Positions 1-7,855 of a stretch of 18,227 nucleotides of DNA are shown in pieces (positions within the stretch are counted from its first letter, which is position 1; the number at the start of each line of letters is the position of its first letter). Where the stretch lies: positions 1 through 18,227 of the forward strand of contig JBBSDV010000043.1 in assembly GCA_038240335.1 (NCBI GenBank), read 5' to 3'. Origin of the DNA: JBBSDV01 sp038240335 (GTDB lineage: Bacteria; Chloroflexota; Dehalococcoidia; DSTF01; JACRBR01). The notes beneath the pieces were generated by a model. That model made no database searches. It saw only the letters and a program-made list of their open reading frames with translations, and had not been told where the DNA came from. The position numbers and the translations under genes are program-made.

Positions 1-348
1 AGCGGCTTCTCACTCGGCACGACGTTTACGTTCATCGGCGATACGGCCTACGTCCTGAACGACAGCGTGAACGCGTTCGGCACGGGAGAAATCTGGAAGG
101 TGCCAAACTTCTCCTCGATTCAGCCGGGACCGCCGATCGTCGCGGCGCCAACCGCAGCGCCGGCGCCGACGGAAGCGCCCCCAGCACCGGCGCCCCGGCC
201 CGAGCCGACGCGACCGGTCGGGATCACAGCGCCGAACACCGGTAGCGGCCCATCGCCGGACACGGTCGAGCTGTGGGCAATCGCGCTGGCCGCCGCAGCG
301 CTCGGTGCCTGTAGCATCGCCGCAAGCGTGGCCGCAAGGCGTCGCTGA
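1..348 (+). CDS. C-terminal part of a surface protein with sortase-like PNTG tail
   Basis: The reading frame is open from the first base, so only the last 115 residues are present. The first 35 or so residues look like the final strands of a beta-rich repeat (TAYVLNDS, then GTGEIWKVPNF). This resembles the last blade of ScyD/ScyE-type beta-propellers, but that is a tentative reading. Residues 40-75 are a Pro/Ala/Thr-rich wall-spanning type linker. Then come APNTG (residues 77-81), a hydrophobic helix (about 91-111) and a terminal RRR. This order of PxTG motif, membrane helix and basic tail is the layout of a cell-wall sorting signal, with Ala in place of the usual Leu. The protein is therefore probably exported and anchored at the cell surface. 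A strong terminator hairpin follows the stop, so the gene ends its transcription unit here. Function of the missing N-terminal part is unknown. Confidence 0.7.
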   Translation, partial: SGFSLGTTFTFIGDTAYVLNDSVNAFGTGEIWKVPNFSSIQPGPPIVAAPTAAPAPTEAPPAPAPRPEPTRPVGITAPNTGSGPSPDTVELWAIALAAAALGACSIAASVAARRR

Positions 349-370
349 CAGAGCGACCAAGTACGAATCC

Positions 371-416
371 GGAAAGCGGGGAGTGGGAACGAGCGGTTCC
401 CGCTCTCCGCTTTTCC
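371..416 (+). terminator. Rho-independent terminator after the surface-protein gene
   Basis: Two arms of about 20 bases (371-390 and 396-416) pair almost completely around a five-base loop GAGCG, with G-U pairs and a one-base bulge. The 3' arm ends in TTTTCCATTT. It lies 22 bases after the stop of the preceding gene and about 100 bases before the next start, so it separates the two transcription units. Confidence 0.75.
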
Positions 417-519
417 ATTTGGATTACTCCGGACCTCAATTCGGCTCGGACACTCGCTAGACTGACCAAAGCACATCGCGCCAGCAGGCCGAGCATCGAT
501 TGAGAAGGATCTCTCCCGC

Positions 520-2604
520 ATGGCGCGCCTGCATCTCGGCATTGTGCTCCACAATCACCAGCCCGTCGGCAACTACGATTTCGTGATCGCGCAGGTCTAC
601 GAGCAGGCCTACGAACCCATGCTGGCGGCGCTCGAGCGGCACCCCGGCGTCCGCATCGCGCTGCACAACTCCGGCTGCCTCTTCGACTGGATCGTCGCCA
701 ACCGTCCCGACTACATGGCGCGGCTGCGCGCGCTCTGCGATCGCGGCCAGGTAGAGATGGTCACCGGCGGCTACTACGAGCCGATCTTGCCGATGATCCC
801 CGACGCCGACAAACTCGGCCAGATCGACAAGTTAACGCGTTTCCTCGAGCGCGGGTTCGGCCAGACGGCCACGGGTCTCTGGCTGACGGAGCGCGTCTGG
901 GAGCCGGCCATGCCGGCTGCGCTGTCCGACGCCGGCGTACAGTGGACGCTCGTCGACGACGCCCACTTCCGCATGTCCGGCATGCGCGACGATCAGCTGG
1001 ACGGCTACTACCTGACGGAGGATCAGGGCAAGCCCGTCCGGCTCTTTGCGGGCAGTCAGCGGCTGCGCTACACCATCCCGTGGCTCGACGTCGAAGATGT
1101 CATCGCCGAACTGCGACAGATCGCTGACGAGGCGGGACGCGACGACACGTACATCGTTCTCGGTGACGACGGGGAGAAGTTCGGCGCCTGGCCGACGACC
1201 TACGAGCACGTCTGGGAGAAGGGCTGGATCGAACGCTTCTTCACCGCCCTCGAGACAGAGAGCGATTGGCTCGAGCTGATCACCCCCGGCGCATACGGCG
1301 CGCGGTTCGAGGCGCGCGGCCTCACCTACCTGCCCGCTGCCTCGTACGCAGAAATGATGGAATGGGCGATGCCGGCGGACTCGGCCGCGGAGTACCACCG
1401 CGTCGCGGAGCAGATCGATGCGGACGGGCGCGGCGACGTGCTGCGCTACATGCGCGGCGGCTTCTGGCGCTACTTTCTCGCCAAGTACCCCGAGGCGAAC
1501 AGCATGCACAAGCGCGGCCTGCGCATCGACGCAAAGCTTACGTCCGTCAACGATGACGATGCGCGCGAGGCCCTCTGGCGCAGCCAGTGCAACTGTCCCT
1601 ACTGGCACGGCGTCTTCGGCGGCCTCTATCTCCGCCACATCCGTGCTGCGACGAATAGGAACCTCATCGCCGCTGAACGATTGGCGGATGAGGCGGCGGG
1701 CATCGCCGGCGTCACCGTCATCGAGGATGACCTCGATTTCGATGGACGTGCGGAAGTGCTCGTGCAGTCGTTCGGCACGTCGGTCCTACTCCATCCCGCG
1801 CTCGGCGGCATGCTCAGCGAGTTTGATCTCAGGAAGCGCGATCATGCCCTGCTCGACGTCCTGACGCGGCGTCGTGAGGCCTATCATGTCGCGCTATTGG
1901 ATGGTTCCACTCAGGAAGCGCCGACCGAGGCGACGAATATCCACGGCAACGTGCGCGTCAAGGAGGAGGGACTCGGCCGCACGCTAGTGTTCGACCGATA
2001 CCGGCGCGGAGGGCTGCAAGAGTGGCTGCTCGCGCCCGATGCCACAGTGGATCAGCACGCGCGCGGCGAAGCGCAGACGTTCCTTGAGCCCGCGGGGCGC
2101 TGGCGCCACGAGGTCCTGCGCGACGACTTCGGCGTCCATGTAATGCTGTCGCGGACATGCGACCGCTGGCAACTCGAGAAGTGCATTCATGTCGCGAACG
2201 AAGGCGAGCGACTCGCGATCAGCTACACCTGCACCAACACGAGCAGCGACCGGCGCGGCGCGTTGTTCCTCAGCGAGTGGAATCTCTCGCCGCCACACGC
2301 ACCCGGCGGCGACGATCGCATCGCCACGCTTTCCCGCGACGGACACGACGCCGTACGTCTTGCCGGCACCGTCGGCGCCATCACCGCCCTGGATGCGTTC
2401 GCCATTCGCGGCAGCGCCGACTACGCCCTCCACTTCGTCGCCGATACTCCTGCGGACGTGTGGCATTACGCCGTCGACAGCATCTCGTCGTCGGAAGGGG
2501 GCGTCGAGCGGGTCGCCCAGGGCACGGCCATCTGCCTCGTCCGCGCGCTCGATCTCGCGCCGGCGGAATCGATGTCGTTCAAGTTCACGTGGAGTGCCGC
2601 CTAG
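520..2604 (+). CDS. GH57 alpha-amylase / 4-alpha-glucanotransferase
   Basis: A cytoplasmic (no signal peptide) 694-residue retaining enzyme of glycoside hydrolase family 57, of the type with DUF1925 and DUF1926 domains, which disproportionates or hydrolyses alpha-1,4-glucans. The GH57 motifs are all visible: HNHQPVG (residues 11-17), GGYYEPIL (83-90), WLTERVWEP with the likely nucleophile E124, and LGDDGEKFG (214-222) carrying the acid/base Asp (D216 or D217). Downstream are YLPAASYAEMMEW (270-282), YPEANSMHKR (323-332) and CNCPYWHGVFGGLYL (357-371), typical of the DUF1925 helical region. The rest is the C-terminal beta-sandwich. Length is close to the family norm (Thermococcus litoralis enzyme, about 660). 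ATG 520 is preceded by AGAAGGA about 10 bases upstream. It is probably monocistronic, since the next gene converges from the other strand. Hydrolysis versus transfer cannot be decided from sequence. Confidence 0.92.
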   Translation: MARLHLGIVLHNHQPVGNYDFVIAQVYEQAYEPMLAALERHPGVRIALHNSGCLFDWIVANRPDYMARLRALCDRGQVEMVTGGYYEPILPMIPDADKLGQIDKLTRFLERGFGQTATGLWLTERVWEPAMPAALSDAGVQWTLVDDAHFRMSGMRDDQLDGYYLTEDQGKPVRLFAGSQRLRYTIPWLDVEDVIAELRQIADEAGRDDTYIVLGDDGEKFGAWPTTYEHVWEKGWIERFFTALETESDWLELITPGAYGARFEARGLTYLPAASYAEMMEWAMPADSAAEYHRVAEQIDADGRGDVLRYMRGGFWRYFLAKYPEANSMHKRGLRIDAKLTSVNDDDAREALWRSQCNCPYWHGVFGGLYLRHIRAATNRNLIAAERLADEAAGIAGVTVIEDDLDFDGRAEVLVQSFGTSVLLHPALGGMLSEFDLRKRDHALLDVLTRRREAYHVALLDGSTQEAPTEATNIHGNVRVKEEGLGRTLVFDRYRRGGLQEWLLAPDATVDQHARGEAQTFLEPAGRWRHEVLRDDFGVHVMLSRTCDRWQLEKCIHVANEGERLAISYTCTNTSSDRRGALFLSEWNLSPPHAPGGDDRIATLSRDGHDAVRLAGTVGAITALDAFAIRGSADYALHFVADTPADVWHYAVDSISSSEGGVERVAQGTAICLVRALDLAPAESMSFKFTWSAA

Positions 2605-2648
2605 CTCTCGTTCCTTTTGTCCGATGCCGTCACGTCACGCCAAGCGAG

Positions 2649-4079
2649 TCACGCAGTCCCGGCCCTCGGCGCGAGTATCGTGGCCGCTCCGGTTCCGGGT
2701 CGCGTCCACGTGCGTCGTACTTCAATTGCGACCGCCGCCGTAAAGATCGCGAACAGAGCGACGTTGAGCGCCGCTATCGCGAGGCTGAACGGCGACTCGA
2801 TCCACCTCCCCGTCCATGCCGCAACCGGCGGTGCGACGACGACCAGATTGAGAAATAGCGTCGCCGAGAATGGCAGGTAGAGCCAGAGCCATCGTCGCTC
2901 CAACATCACGATCGGCAACATGAGCGCGAGGAACGGATAGAGGTAGCGCTCGTGCGTCGAGATCGGCAGGACGTAGAACGCGCACGCGGCGTACGCCGAC
3001 CCCAGCAACCCGCCACGAAGCAACGGTAAGCGCAACGCCGTCAGCACCGAGAGTGCGCCCGCTACGGATGACAGCCCCAGGCCGAGCATGCGGTACGTCA
3101 GCCACGTCCCGGCGATCGTGTCCTCCGGATGCGGATGCGATGCCACATCGACGAACCACCACAGATTCCAGGCCGACGACGAAAGCCGCTCGTAGTCGGC
3201 CGTGAACAGACGGTGGTACGTGTCGACGATGCGCATCAGGTCGCCGTGCGCGATCCACGGACCGAGCACCACCAACGCCACCAGCGGCGCGGCCACACAC
3301 GCCCGTGCGCCGCCGGCCCAGCCGTGAGCGCGCACCGTCACGACGACGAGTATCGGCAACATGAGCACGGGATGCGGCTTGATGAGAAAGCCCAGCGTCC
3401 ACACTACCCAGCCCAGCCACGGCCGTCGGGAGGCAGCGAGCAAGATCGAACCGAGCATCGCCGCCGTGACGCTGGCATCCGTTTGCGCCCAGACTGCGCT
3501 GTCATAGACGACGGCGGGCTGGAACGCGAATACGGTGGCGGCAACCAGCGCCAGCCGCTGCTGCCTCTCTCCGGCGAGCGCCGACCCGGCTGCGCTCTCG
3601 CGCTGCAGGAGGCGCGCCGCTCCATACACGACGACGATGAGGATCAGGTCGAAGACGATGGACGGCGCCTTGACGAGCGCATGGAGCGATGGCGAAGTCT
3701 GCGTGTACGCGCCGCCGATGAGCGCATACACCGCGGCCAGCAGCCAGAGCACCCACTGATACCCGAGGTATTCGGCATCGGTGGAGCGAAAGACGCTGAG
3801 GACGCCGTGCTCATGGATCGCTTGCATCCAGAGCTTCCAAAAGTCCTCGTCGTAGAACCCGCCCGGCAGGCGCGCGTACAGCGGCGCCAGCGCAACGCGG
3901 AGCGCCAGCGCAACGAACAGTAACAGCGCGAGCGGACGATGATTGCGGAAGGATCGAGGTTCCGCCGTTCGCGCCAGGCTGTCAGGTTTGCGCGCACCGC
4001 GCAACCTTGATTGATCAGGATCGCTAGTTGCGATACGACCGTCGGTTTCACGTTCCGTGCGGTCCGTGTGCCCCCCCAA
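2649..4079 (-). CDS. GT-C fold membrane glycosyltransferase (mannosyltransferase-like)
   Basis: A polytopic membrane protein of up to 476 residues with around ten hydrophobic segments starting at residue 49. The first large loop carries an acidic cluster (D77-E78-D79 in FYDEDFWKLW), where GT-C enzymes keep their catalytic acid. AVWAQTDA, FLIKPHPVLMLP and HERYLYPFLALMLP (from H376) match the pattern of GT39/GT83/GT87-like lipid-linked sugar transferases. The likely role is transfer of a sugar from a polyprenyl-phosphate donor to an extracytoplasmic acceptor; the acceptor is unknown. The start is uncertain. TTG 4079 is the longest option and TTG 4004 a shorter one; neither has a good Shine-Dalgarno, and the first 48 residues are polar and low in family-like features. 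The gene ends 44 bases from the convergent GH57 gene with no clear terminator between them. Confidence 0.75.
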   Translation of the reverse strand: MGGHTDRTERETDGRIATSDPDQSRLRGARKPDSLARTAEPRSFRNHRPLALLLFVALALRVALAPLYARLPGGFYDEDFWKLWMQAIHEHGVLSVFRSTDAEYLGYQWVLWLLAAVYALIGGAYTQTSPSLHALVKAPSIVFDLILIVVVYGAARLLQRESAAGSALAGERQQRLALVAATVFAFQPAVVYDSAVWAQTDASVTAAMLGSILLAASRRPWLGWVVWTLGFLIKPHPVLMLPILVVVTVRAHGWAGGARACVAAPLVALVVLGPWIAHGDLMRIVDTYHRLFTADYERLSSSAWNLWWFVDVASHPHPEDTIAGTWLTYRMLGLGLSSVAGALSVLTALRLPLLRGGLLGSAYAACAFYVLPISTHERYLYPFLALMLPIVMLERRWLWLYLPFSATLFLNLVVVAPPVAAWTGRWIESPFSLAIAALNVALFAIFTAAVAIEVRRTWTRPGTGAATILAPRAGTA

Positions 4080-4098
4080 CCTCTGAACAAGCCAACGA

Positions 4099-4140
4099 CT
4101 GCTACGACGGACAGCCGACTACAAACGACGAACTATACTA
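4099..4140. repeat. Degenerate 7-bp-period repeat between divergent genes
   Basis: Read on the minus strand, consecutive heptamers are TAGTATA, GTTCGTC, GTTTGTA, GTCGGCT, GTCCGTC and GTAGCAG. Five of them start with GT, most with GT followed by a pyrimidine. A period of seven is incompatible with coding constraint, and the stretch lies between the divergent GT-C and SRAP genes. The same GTT-initial heptamer pattern recurs at 8425-8459. Confidence 0.6.
4134..4139 (+). promoter_or_regulatory. -10 box for the SRAP gene, near-leaderless
   Basis: TATACT (5 of 6 to TATAAT) ends 9 bases before the ATG at 4149, and there is no Shine-Dalgarno in those bases (ACCCCCATC). Transcription would start at or within a few bases of the start codon. 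No good -35 is seen 16-18 bases upstream. The complementary strand of 4135-4140 reads TAGTAT, so the same site could also serve the divergent gene. Confidence 0.5.
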
Positions 4141-4148
4141 CCCCCATC

Positions 4149-4877
4149 ATGTGCGGAAGATTCACGCTGACCCGAAGCGATCTCTCAGGCCTCGCCGGCC
4201 GGCTCGGCGCGAGCATGGGGCTCGATGACGAAGCGCTCCATCGCCCGCGCTACAACATCGCGCCGACCGATCCGCACTGGATCGTGCGCGCGAAGCACGA
4301 AGAGCGTCGCCTGCTGCCGGCACGATGGGGTCTCGTGAACAGCTGGGCCGCGGATGCGAAGGGCGCGTTCAAACAGATCAATGCACGGGCCGAGACCGTG
4401 ATGGCGCGCCCGGCGTTTCGCGACGCCTTCGAGCGTCGGCGCTGCGTCGTCCCGGCTGACGGGTTCTTTGAGTGGGTTGGCACGAAGGAAGCGCGCCGGC
4501 CGATCTGGTTCCATCCCGCGGATGGCGAAGTGATGCTCTTTGCCGGGCTCTACGAGTCATGGCTCGATCCGGCATCGGCGATGAAGATCCGCTCCTTCAC
4601 CATCATCACAACAGAAGCGAACAGCCTCGTCGCTCCCGTTCACGACCGCATGCCTGCGATTCTGGCGCCCGAGAGCGTCGATGACTGGCTCTTCGTTCCC
4701 GCGGAAGGCGCGGCCGTGCAGGCGCGCTCGGTTCACACGCTGCTCCGTCCTGCGGCAGAAGATGTGCTGATCGCGACGGAGGTCTCGCGTCGCGTCAACT
4801 CCGTCGCGAACGACGACCCCGCCTGCCTCGCACCACCCGATCGCGACACCGCGCTCGGCACGCAACGGCTGATGTAA
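4149..4877 (+). CDS. SRAP-domain protein (YedK/HMCES), abasic-site DNA-protein crosslinker
   Basis: A 242-residue protein of the SOS-response-associated peptidase family (YedK in Escherichia coli, HMCES in humans). Members covalently trap abasic sites in single-stranded DNA through Cys2 after removal of Met1. The start ATG 4149 gives MCGRFTLT with the obligatory Cys2, so the longer in-frame extension upstream is rejected. Other family residues are present: the PRYNIAPT stretch (33-40), ARWGLV (58-63), N78 in INARAET, E108 in GFFEW and H165 in VHDRMPAIL. Length is close to the usual 220-240. It is divergent from the GT-C gene and appears to have its own near-leaderless promoter. The residues from about 215 on are outside the conserved core. 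No LexA-type operator was recognised upstream. Confidence 0.93.
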   Translation: MCGRFTLTRSDLSGLAGRLGASMGLDDEALHRPRYNIAPTDPHWIVRAKHEERRLLPARWGLVNSWAADAKGAFKQINARAETVMARPAFRDAFERRRCVVPADGFFEWVGTKEARRPIWFHPADGEVMLFAGLYESWLDPASAMKIRSFTIITTEANSLVAPVHDRMPAILAPESVDDWLFVPAEGAAVQARSVHTLLRPAAEDVLIATEVSRRVNSVANDDPACLAPPDRDTALGTQRLM

Positions 4878-4967
4878 GCTGGCACGACGGAAGCTGCCGC
4901 AGCGAGGACGGCGGAGCTGGCGGCATGACGCGGGAGCTGGATATGTCGCGCCGACGCGGGGTTGCCG

Positions 4968-4990
4968 ATCGCGCGGCATCGTCGCGCGAT
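4968..4990. other. Perfect 8-bp hairpin between convergent genes
   Basis: ATCGCGCG (4968-4975) and CGCGCGAT (4983-4990) flank a seven-base loop. The hairpin sits in the 173-base gap between the convergent SRAP and VOC genes, followed on the plus strand by AAAACC rather than T residues. It may help end transcription but lacks a U-tract in either direction. Confidence 0.3.
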
Positions 4991-5050
4991 AAAACCGATT
5001 GAACAGGTCTGAAGACCGGTCCTTGCGGCAGCCGTAGCTCGAATCAGACG

Positions 5051-5473
5051 CTACCTCGGTGCATCATCATCGTCAGCCGCCAGAGCGTCGTCGTCGTCGT
5101 CGCCGGCCAGCGCCGTAGCGTCGAGCACGGCGACGGTATGGCCCTCCGGCGAGCGGGCGATGAAGCCGGCGCCGGTCGCCCATGGCAGTTCCTTCACCTG
5201 GCAGCCGAGACCGAGGAAGTGCTCGGCCGCGGCCGTTATGTCGGGCGTGCTGAACAGCAGGTATGGGGGTTCGCCCGCCGACCCGCCGCTCACGTCGACG
5301 GCGAGCGTCATGCCCTGCCCCAGCGCATAGAAACGGAGTGTGCCGTCCTCGGCGCCCAGTTCCAGCCCAAGCGTATGCTCGAAGAAATGCGAGGCCTCCT
5401 CGGCTTCCCCGACGGAGTAGCCGACGACGCCCTCGAAGTTGAGTGACACGGGCGGCGGGGCGTGTTCGGCCAA
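5051..5473 (-). CDS. VOC-superfamily (glyoxalase/bleomycin-resistance fold) protein
   Basis: A 140-residue protein with the vicinal-oxygen-chelate layout: a first beta-alpha-beta unit from residue 12 (EGVVGYSVGEAEEASHFFEH), then a strand rich in TLRFYALGQGMTLAVDV, and a second module from PPYLLFSTPDITAAAEHFLGLG through GFIARSPEGHTVAVLD. Substrate is unknown, and the four-ligand metal site cannot be assigned with confidence, so binding or a non-enzymatic role is possible. The C-terminal 20 residues are an acidic tail with two Asp runs (125-129 and 134-137) encoded by GAC/GAT repeats, unusual for the family. The start is TTG 5473, supported by AGGGAG nine bases upstream. It is divergent from glyA. 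Confidence 0.8.
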   Translation of the reverse strand: MAEHAPPPVSLNFEGVVGYSVGEAEEASHFFEHTLGLELGAEDGTLRFYALGQGMTLAVDVSGGSAGEPPYLLFSTPDITAAAEHFLGLGCQVKELPWATGAGFIARSPEGHTVAVLDATALAGDDDDDALAADDDDAPR

Positions 5474-5482
5474 AGCAACAAT

Positions 5483-5488
5483 CTCCCT
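5483..5488 (-). promoter_or_regulatory. Ribosome binding site that sets the TTG start of the VOC gene
   Basis: AGGGAG on the minus strand lies nine bases before TTG 5473. No other start codon in frame has such a signal. Confidence 0.6.
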
Positions 5489-5491
5489 GAA

Positions 5492-5512
5492 TCGCTACAA
5501 ACTACCAGCTAC
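5492..5512. repeat. Three heptamers between VOC and glyA genes
   Basis: On the minus strand the units are GTAGCTG, GTAGTTT and GTAGCGA, each starting with GTAG. The block is short but in phase, and it lies in the divergent intergenic region, like the other 7-base-period repeats in this window. Confidence 0.45.
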
Positions 5513-5540
5513 GGCGCGTTGGCGATTGCCGCCGATACCT

Positions 5541-5557
5541 CGCACAATGAGTGTGCG
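5541..5557. other. Inverted repeat upstream of glyA
   Basis: CGCACA and TGTGCG flank five bases (ATGAG), making a perfect 6+6 palindromic site about 100 bases before the glyA start. It could be an operator or a small hairpin in the leader. There is no further evidence. Confidence 0.3.
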
Positions 5558-5583
5558 TTGTGTTGTCGGTCGTCGGACTTGAT

Positions 5584-5625
5584 TCACGAGTCACCGATCA
5601 TGCCACGAATCACCAGTCGCCAGTC
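5584..5625. repeat. Degenerate 7-bp-period repeat upstream of glyA
   Basis: Consecutive heptamers on the plus strand are TCACGAG, TCACCGA, TCATGCC, ACGAATC, ACCAGTC and GCCAGTC. The second base is C in all six. It ends 28 bases before the glyA ATG and would be translated only if an upstream in-frame ATG (5600) were used, which is judged unlikely. Confidence 0.45.
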
Positions 5626-5653
5626 ACAACCCCACCAGAGCGGGAGCGCGCAG

Positions 5654-6928
5654 ATGACAACACAGATCACCGACCCCTATCTCGTCGAGACGGAGCGCGT
5701 CGATCCGGAGCTGTTTCGCCTGATCAAGGAGGAGGAGCAGTACCAGCTGGAGAGCATTCGCCTTATCCCCTCCGAGAACTACACCTCGCGCGCCGTGATG
5801 GAGGCGACGGGCTCGGTCCTCGCGAACAAGTACTCGGAGGGCTACCCCGGCAAGCGGTACTACGAGGGGCAGCGCAACGTCGACCAGATCGAGACGATCG
5901 TGCAGGAGCGTGCCAAGGCGCTCTTCGGCATCGAGCACGCGAACGTGCAGCCATACTCGGGTTCGCCCGCGAATCTTGCGGTGTACGTCGCGCTGCTCCA
6001 GCCCGGCGACAAGATCATGGGGCTCAGCCTGCCGCACGGCGGCCACCTCACGCATGGCTGGACCGCCAGTGCGACGAGCAAGTTCTGGAGCGCCGTTCGC
6101 TACGAAGTCGATCCCGTGACGCACCTGATCGACTACGACAAGGTGCGCGAGATGGCGCTCGCAGAGCGGCCGCGGATCATCGTCGCCGGCGCGACCGCAT
6201 ACCCTCGCTCGTTCGACTTCGCGAAGTTCGGCGAGATTGCGAAGGAGGCCGGCGCCTACTTTCTCGCCGACATCTCTCACATCAGCGGGCTGATCGTCGC
6301 CGGCGCCCATCCCGACCCGGCGCCGTACGCCGACGTCGTGATGACGACGACGCACAAGACCCTGCGCGGCCCCCGCGGCGCGATGATCATGTGCAAGGAG
6401 GAGCACGCCGCGTCGATCGACAAGGCCGTCTTCCCCGGCCTCCAGGGTGGCCCCCACGAGAACACGATCGCCGGCATCGGAGTCGCGCTGAAGGAAGCGG
6501 CGACGCCGGAGTTCCGCGACTACGGCCATCAGATCGTCGCCAACGCGAAGGCGCTGGGCGGCGAACTGAAGGAGCGTGGGTTCGATCTGATCACCGGCGG
6601 CACCGACAATCACCTGCTGCTGCTCGACCTGACGGGAAAGAAGGTGATCGGCAAGAAGGCGGCGAAGGCGCTCGATCGCGCCGGCATCGTCGGCAACTAC
6701 AACACGATCCCGTTCGACCCGCGGAAGCCGTTCAGCCCGAGCGGCCTCCGCATCGGCACGCCGTCCGTGACGACGCGCGGGATGAAGGAGGACGAAATGC
6801 GCCAGATCGGCCGCTGGATGGACGACATAATCGCCAACATCGCCGACGAAGAGGCGCTCGACCGCATCGGCCGCGAAGTGCGCGATTTCTGCCGCCAGTA
6901 TCCGGCGCCCGGGATGAGCATTTCCTGA
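5654..6928 (+). CDS. glyA: Serine hydroxymethyltransferase
   Basis: A 424-residue cytoplasmic PLP enzyme that interconverts serine plus tetrahydrofolate and glycine plus 5,10-methylene-tetrahydrofolate, feeding one-carbon metabolism. Family motifs are clear: LIPSENYTS (38-45), NKYSEGYPGKRYYEG (58-72), VQPYSGSPANLAVY (98-111), HGGHLTHG (128-135), ADISHISGLI (205-214) with the PLP-contacting D206 and H209, and TTTHKTLRGPRG with the Schiff-base lysine K235. Length matches the bacterial family (about 415-430). ATG 5654 is chosen because GGGAG lies seven bases before it and the protein begins where homologues do. The upstream in-frame ATG 5600 would translate intergenic repeat. The gene is divergent from the VOC gene. 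It is followed at 85 bases by the acyltransferases, without an obvious terminator. Confidence 0.97.
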   Translation: MTTQITDPYLVETERVDPELFRLIKEEEQYQLESIRLIPSENYTSRAVMEATGSVLANKYSEGYPGKRYYEGQRNVDQIETIVQERAKALFGIEHANVQPYSGSPANLAVYVALLQPGDKIMGLSLPHGGHLTHGWTASATSKFWSAVRYEVDPVTHLIDYDKVREMALAERPRIIVAGATAYPRSFDFAKFGEIAKEAGAYFLADISHISGLIVAGAHPDPAPYADVVMTTTHKTLRGPRGAMIMCKEEHAASIDKAVFPGLQGGPHENTIAGIGVALKEAATPEFRDYGHQIVANAKALGGELKERGFDLITGGTDNHLLLLDLTGKKVIGKKAAKALDRAGIVGNYNTIPFDPRKPFSPSGLRIGTPSVTTRGMKEDEMRQIGRWMDDIIANIADEEALDRIGREVRDFCRQYPAPGMSIS

Positions 6929-7013
6929 CCTTTGTTCATCGGAACCCTTCAATCGAGGTCCCGACTGCCGACGATCTCAGTACGAATCTAACGGCCGAGT
7001 ACGCGAGGGATCC

Positions 7014-7688
7014 ATGCCGGCAATCGAACGTGCCCGTCGAGAGATTCTTCTCACCGCGAGAATGCTGCGCCCGCGATTCTTGTTGGTCAACCTCGCCTGC
7101 AGCTTCATGCCCCGATTCACGCTTTCAACCGCACGAACGCGGATGTATCGCTGGGCCGGCGTTCGCGCCGAGAAGGGTGTGTCGTTCACGGACAAGATCG
7201 CCGTCACTGGCGCAGGCCCCAATCCACTCAACTTCCTGAGCATCGGTGAGGGCACGACGATCTCGACCGTGCTCTTCAACCTCGAAGGCCCGATTACCAT
7301 CGGCAAGCACGCGAATGTCAGTCAGTACGTGCGCATCTATACAGCGTGGCACGCCATCAGCAAGGACGAGGAAAAGCGCTTCAGCCAGTCGTTTAGCGCC
7401 CGCCCGGTGGTCATTGGCGATGGCGCGTGGGTGTGTACCGGCTCCGTTCTCCTCCCGGGCGTTACGGTCGGGCGGGGCAGTGTGGTCAGCGCCGGCTCGG
7501 TCGTTACCAGCGACATACCGCCCAACACGCTCGTCAGCGGCGTGCCGGCGGTCGTCGTCAAACAACTGCCGACGAAAGCGCCGGCGGACTCGCTGTCGCC
7601 CGATGCACCACCGGCTCCGAAGACGGGCGCCAGAGGATCGAATCGGCCTCAGGCCGCCACCACGGCCATCGTGCGCAACGACCAGTAA
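7014..7688 (+). CDS. Hexapeptide-repeat (left-handed beta-helix) acyltransferase, copy 1
   Basis: A 224-residue protein of the LacA/maltose O-acetyltransferase-like group. A helical N-terminal part (1-50) precedes irregular hexapeptide turns: ITIGKHANVS (95-103), a loop with the candidate catalytic H113 (YTAWHAI), then VVIGDGAWVCTGSVLLPGVTVGRGSVVSAGSVVTSDIPPNTLVSGVPAVVV. The SGVPA ending is typical of this group. It probably transfers an acetyl or other acyl group to a sugar or related hydroxyl; the substrate is unknown. About 35 residues after the helix are low-complexity (Pro, Ala, Arg) and absent from the neighbouring paralogue. ATG 7014 has GAGGGA three bases upstream. The gene may be cotranscribed with glyA. 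Confidence 0.85.
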   Translation: MPAIERARREILLTARMLRPRFLLVNLACSFMPRFTLSTARTRMYRWAGVRAEKGVSFTDKIAVTGAGPNPLNFLSIGEGTTISTVLFNLEGPITIGKHANVSQYVRIYTAWHAISKDEEKRFSQSFSARPVVIGDGAWVCTGSVLLPGVTVGRGSVVSAGSVVTSDIPPNTLVSGVPAVVVKQLPTKAPADSLSPDAPPAPKTGARGSNRPQAATTAIVRNDQ

Positions 7689-7855
7689 ATTTCGTTCCCA
7701 TTTCGCATCCGGATGCGCATAGCGTCTGGGCTAACGCCGTACTCTCGTGTGCATCCGCCAATGGGCGACGCTTCGAGTTGCCCGACGCTTTGAATAGGCG
7801 TTCGGTTGGCCGATGATACACGCATGCATAGACAGCGCCGAGCGCGAGGCTTCGA

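Noticed and set aside
4011..4148. N-terminal extension of the SRAP protein
   Set aside because: The family requires Cys at position 2, given by ATG 4149, and the extension would translate the heptamer repeat.
5624..6952. 442-codon open frame antisense to glyA
   Set aside because: Antisense shadow typical of high-GC genes, with no recognisable family and no ribosome binding site.
5551..7239. 562-codon open frame on the plus strand overlapping glyA
   Set aside because: It is the +1-type shadow of glyA: very rich in Arg, Ala and Asp, with no domain. The glyA frame carries all SHMT motifs.
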